DNA from: Saccharomyces mikatae IFO 1815
Taxonomy: Eukaryota > Ascomycota > Saccharomycetes > Saccharomycetales > Saccharomycetaceae
Length of the DNA stretch: 64,000 nt
Reading direction: 5' to 3'
Assembly (NCBI RefSeq): GCF_947241705.1
Contig: NC_079267.1
Coordinates: forward strand, 1,040,772-1,104,771
Below the pieces are notes generated by a model that searched no databases, had not been told where the DNA came from, and saw only the letters and a program-made list of their open reading frames with translations. Of the stretch, positions 63,190 to 64,000 are shown in pieces. A program made the translations under genes and the position numbers. Position 1 is the stretch's first letter. The number at the start of each line of letters is the position of its first letter.

Positions 63190-63314
63190 GAAGATTTTTT
63201 TAAAAAGGTCCTACGGTGCAATGAATCCAAGAATCAAGGCTAGAGATGCCAGTCAAAGGTGAAGCGGCTAGCATTTTTTCGATAGTTCGGGACCTACTAT
63301 TTCAAAGGAAACAG

Positions 63315-63617
63315 TTAAAGATCACTTTCTTTTTTCGGCGTCTCATTCTTGGAGTAACGGCTGTAGGCAGTAGTCCCCACAGGTGCATCCGACAGGCCAT
63401 AAGCAACTGAGTCCATGCAGATTACTGAATATTCTTCGCTTGTGGAAGGCGCGATTTTGCTCCCGCATTCATGAGAGTGGGGAAAGGCGTGCAGTAGGAG
63501 TAGTGAGCGATTCTTTTTTGGTGGCCTACGAACATAAAATGTGCCAGATTCGGTTTGAAAGAGCTCTGCGGTAAAGCCAGGAGACAGTTGCTGCGGCACA
63601 TCAACGATATTTTGTAG
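63315..63617 (-). pseudogene. Alpha/beta-hydrolase N-terminal relic
   Basis: The open frame (101 codons without a proper ATG; GTG at 63599) encodes an alpha/beta-hydrolase N-terminal pattern. TFYVRRPPKKNRSLLLLHAF-P is a first strand and oxyanion loop (HAFP for the usual HGFP), then KIAP, then VICMDSVAYGLSDAP (for the usual DxRGYGxSDxP). Closest in style to epoxide-hydrolase or haloacetate-dehalogenase families. It stops before the nucleophile elbow. An ATG just upstream is one base out of frame. A truncated relic; origin unknown. Confidence 0.55.
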
Positions 63618-63700
63618 TCATTATAATCCTCTTTTATGATCGAAACAGATCGGGCCATCAATTTTTGTGTAAAAAAGGGGTGCTCCAAGCGAGAGGATAG

Positions 63701-63723
63701 TTACCCGGTTTTTTATCACGTGA
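63701..63723 (+). promoter_or_regulatory. Reb1 and Cbf1 type sites near the telomere
   Basis: TTACCCGG (63701-63708, Reb1) and TCACGTGA (63716-63723, palindromic Cbf1/CDEI-like) lie 8 bp apart. Reb1 sites in the distal part of Y' are part of the known subtelomeric anti-silencing regions. Confidence 0.55.
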
Positions 63724-63858
63724 GCAATAAATGTGGAGGGGAGAGTCAGGGTAAGCAAAGAGGCGGGTAAGCAAAGAGGAGGCGAAGAGGGTAAAACCTA
63801 GGGCTAATATAGGGCTGACTCAGGTTTAGGGCTAGTTGAAGTGTTCGTGTTCGTGTTC

Positions 63859-64000
63859 GTGTGTGGGTGTGGGTGTGGGTGTGGGTGTGGGTGTGGTGTG
63901 TGGGTGTGGTGTGTGGGTGTGGGTGTGGGTGTGGGTGTGGGTGTGGGTGTGGGTGTGGGTGTGGGTGTGGGTGTGGGTGTGGGTGTGGGTGTGGGTGTGG
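63859..64000 (+). repeat. Terminal telomeric repeats
   Basis: TG1-3 type repeat running to the window end, G-rich on the plus strand as expected for a right telomere. Nearly all units are TGTGGG; irregular units occur only near 63895-63918. It matches the yeast telomerase product class, and each TGTGGGTGTG contains a Rap1 half-site. Confidence 0.95.

Larger units (their letters stand above)
55708..63858 (+). mobile_element. Y' subtelomeric element (long form, about 8.1 kb)
   Basis: Bounded by the interstitial TG tract on the left and the terminal TG tract on the right, with the helicase ORF between. It is longer than the 6.7-kb long Y' of S. cerevisiae. Two visible contributors are the enlarged repeat array inside the ORF and a 274-bp LTR insertion in the 3' flank. 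Y' elements spread between ends by recombination and can be amplified in telomerase-deficient survivors. Confidence 0.9.
63190..63858. other. Y' terminal flank
   Basis: 669 bp between the LTR and telomeric repeats. It contains the hydrolase relic (63315-63617), Reb1 and Cbf1 type sites (63701-63723), a purine-rich AGAGG stretch (63731-63800), TAGGGCT motifs and three GTGTTC units just before the telomere. Confidence 0.6.

Noticed and set aside
63422-63688. 88-codon minus-strand ORF overlapping the hydrolase relic
   Set aside because: Different frame, no family pattern; the overlapping 63315-63617 frame carries the hydrolase signature.

Overview
This window is the last 64 kb of a yeast chromosome, read towards the telomere. 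Gene order and protein sequences match the right arm of Saccharomyces cerevisiae chromosome XII: MRPL4, SEC39, RPS1A, SIR3, ECM7, GMC2, YLR446W, VMA6, RPL6B, FPR4, HMG2, LEU3, SST2, RIF2, FMP27, tI(AAU), PDP3, YLR456W, NBP1, GAB1, YLR460C, then subtelomere. The introns (GMC2, RPL6B) are of yeast type, with TACTAAC branch sites. Fast-evolving proteins such as Sir3 and Rif2 differ clearly from what I recall of S. cerevisiae, while Rps1 and Rpl6 are nearly identical. The source is therefore a Saccharomyces species, probably not S. cerevisiae. I cannot settle which one by eye.

Positions 1-46,000 are an ordinary gene-dense euchromatic arm. RPS1A, SIR3, RPL6B, FPR4, HMG2 and LEU3 each have a whole-genome-duplication partner on the chromosome XIII left arm (RPS1B, ORC1, RPL6A, FPR3, HMG1, WAR1). 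The arm also carries two telomere-chromatin genes, SIR3 and RIF2, both derived from origin-recognition-complex genes (ORC1 and ORC4). The tRNA-Ile gene at 37.2 kb has a nested retrotransposon graveyard upstream: a Ty1/Ty2-type delta LTR split by two head-to-tail Ty4-like LTRs with an intact 5-bp target duplication.

Positions 46,000-54,500 are degenerate accessory subtelomere. They hold a 5'-truncated PAU (seripauperin) relic, a delta solo LTR, a broken gene for a small secreted cysteine-rich protein, a Ty4 tau solo LTR with a perfect target duplication, an open fragment with N-glycosylation sites, and a mutated Ty1/Ty2 protease-integrase relic.

Positions 54,500-64,000 are the telomere-associated repeats in the order known for Saccharomyces ends. 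A core X element carries a near-perfect ARS consensus and an Abf1 site. X-combinatorial repeats follow, with Tbf1 sites and an array of Forkhead-type sites, then an interstitial TG tract. Next is a Y' element of about 8 kb with a long helicase ORF containing a 36-bp repeat array. The Y' 3' flank carries another Ty4-like LTR and an alpha/beta-hydrolase relic, and the window ends in TG telomeric repeats.

I found no clearly new multi-gene system. The items most worth checking are the hydrolase relic beside the telomere, the GC-rich structured block between paired Rap1 sites and RPL6B, the tandem LTR pair, the Y' leader intron that does not join in frame, and the Forkhead-site array next to the X-element origin.
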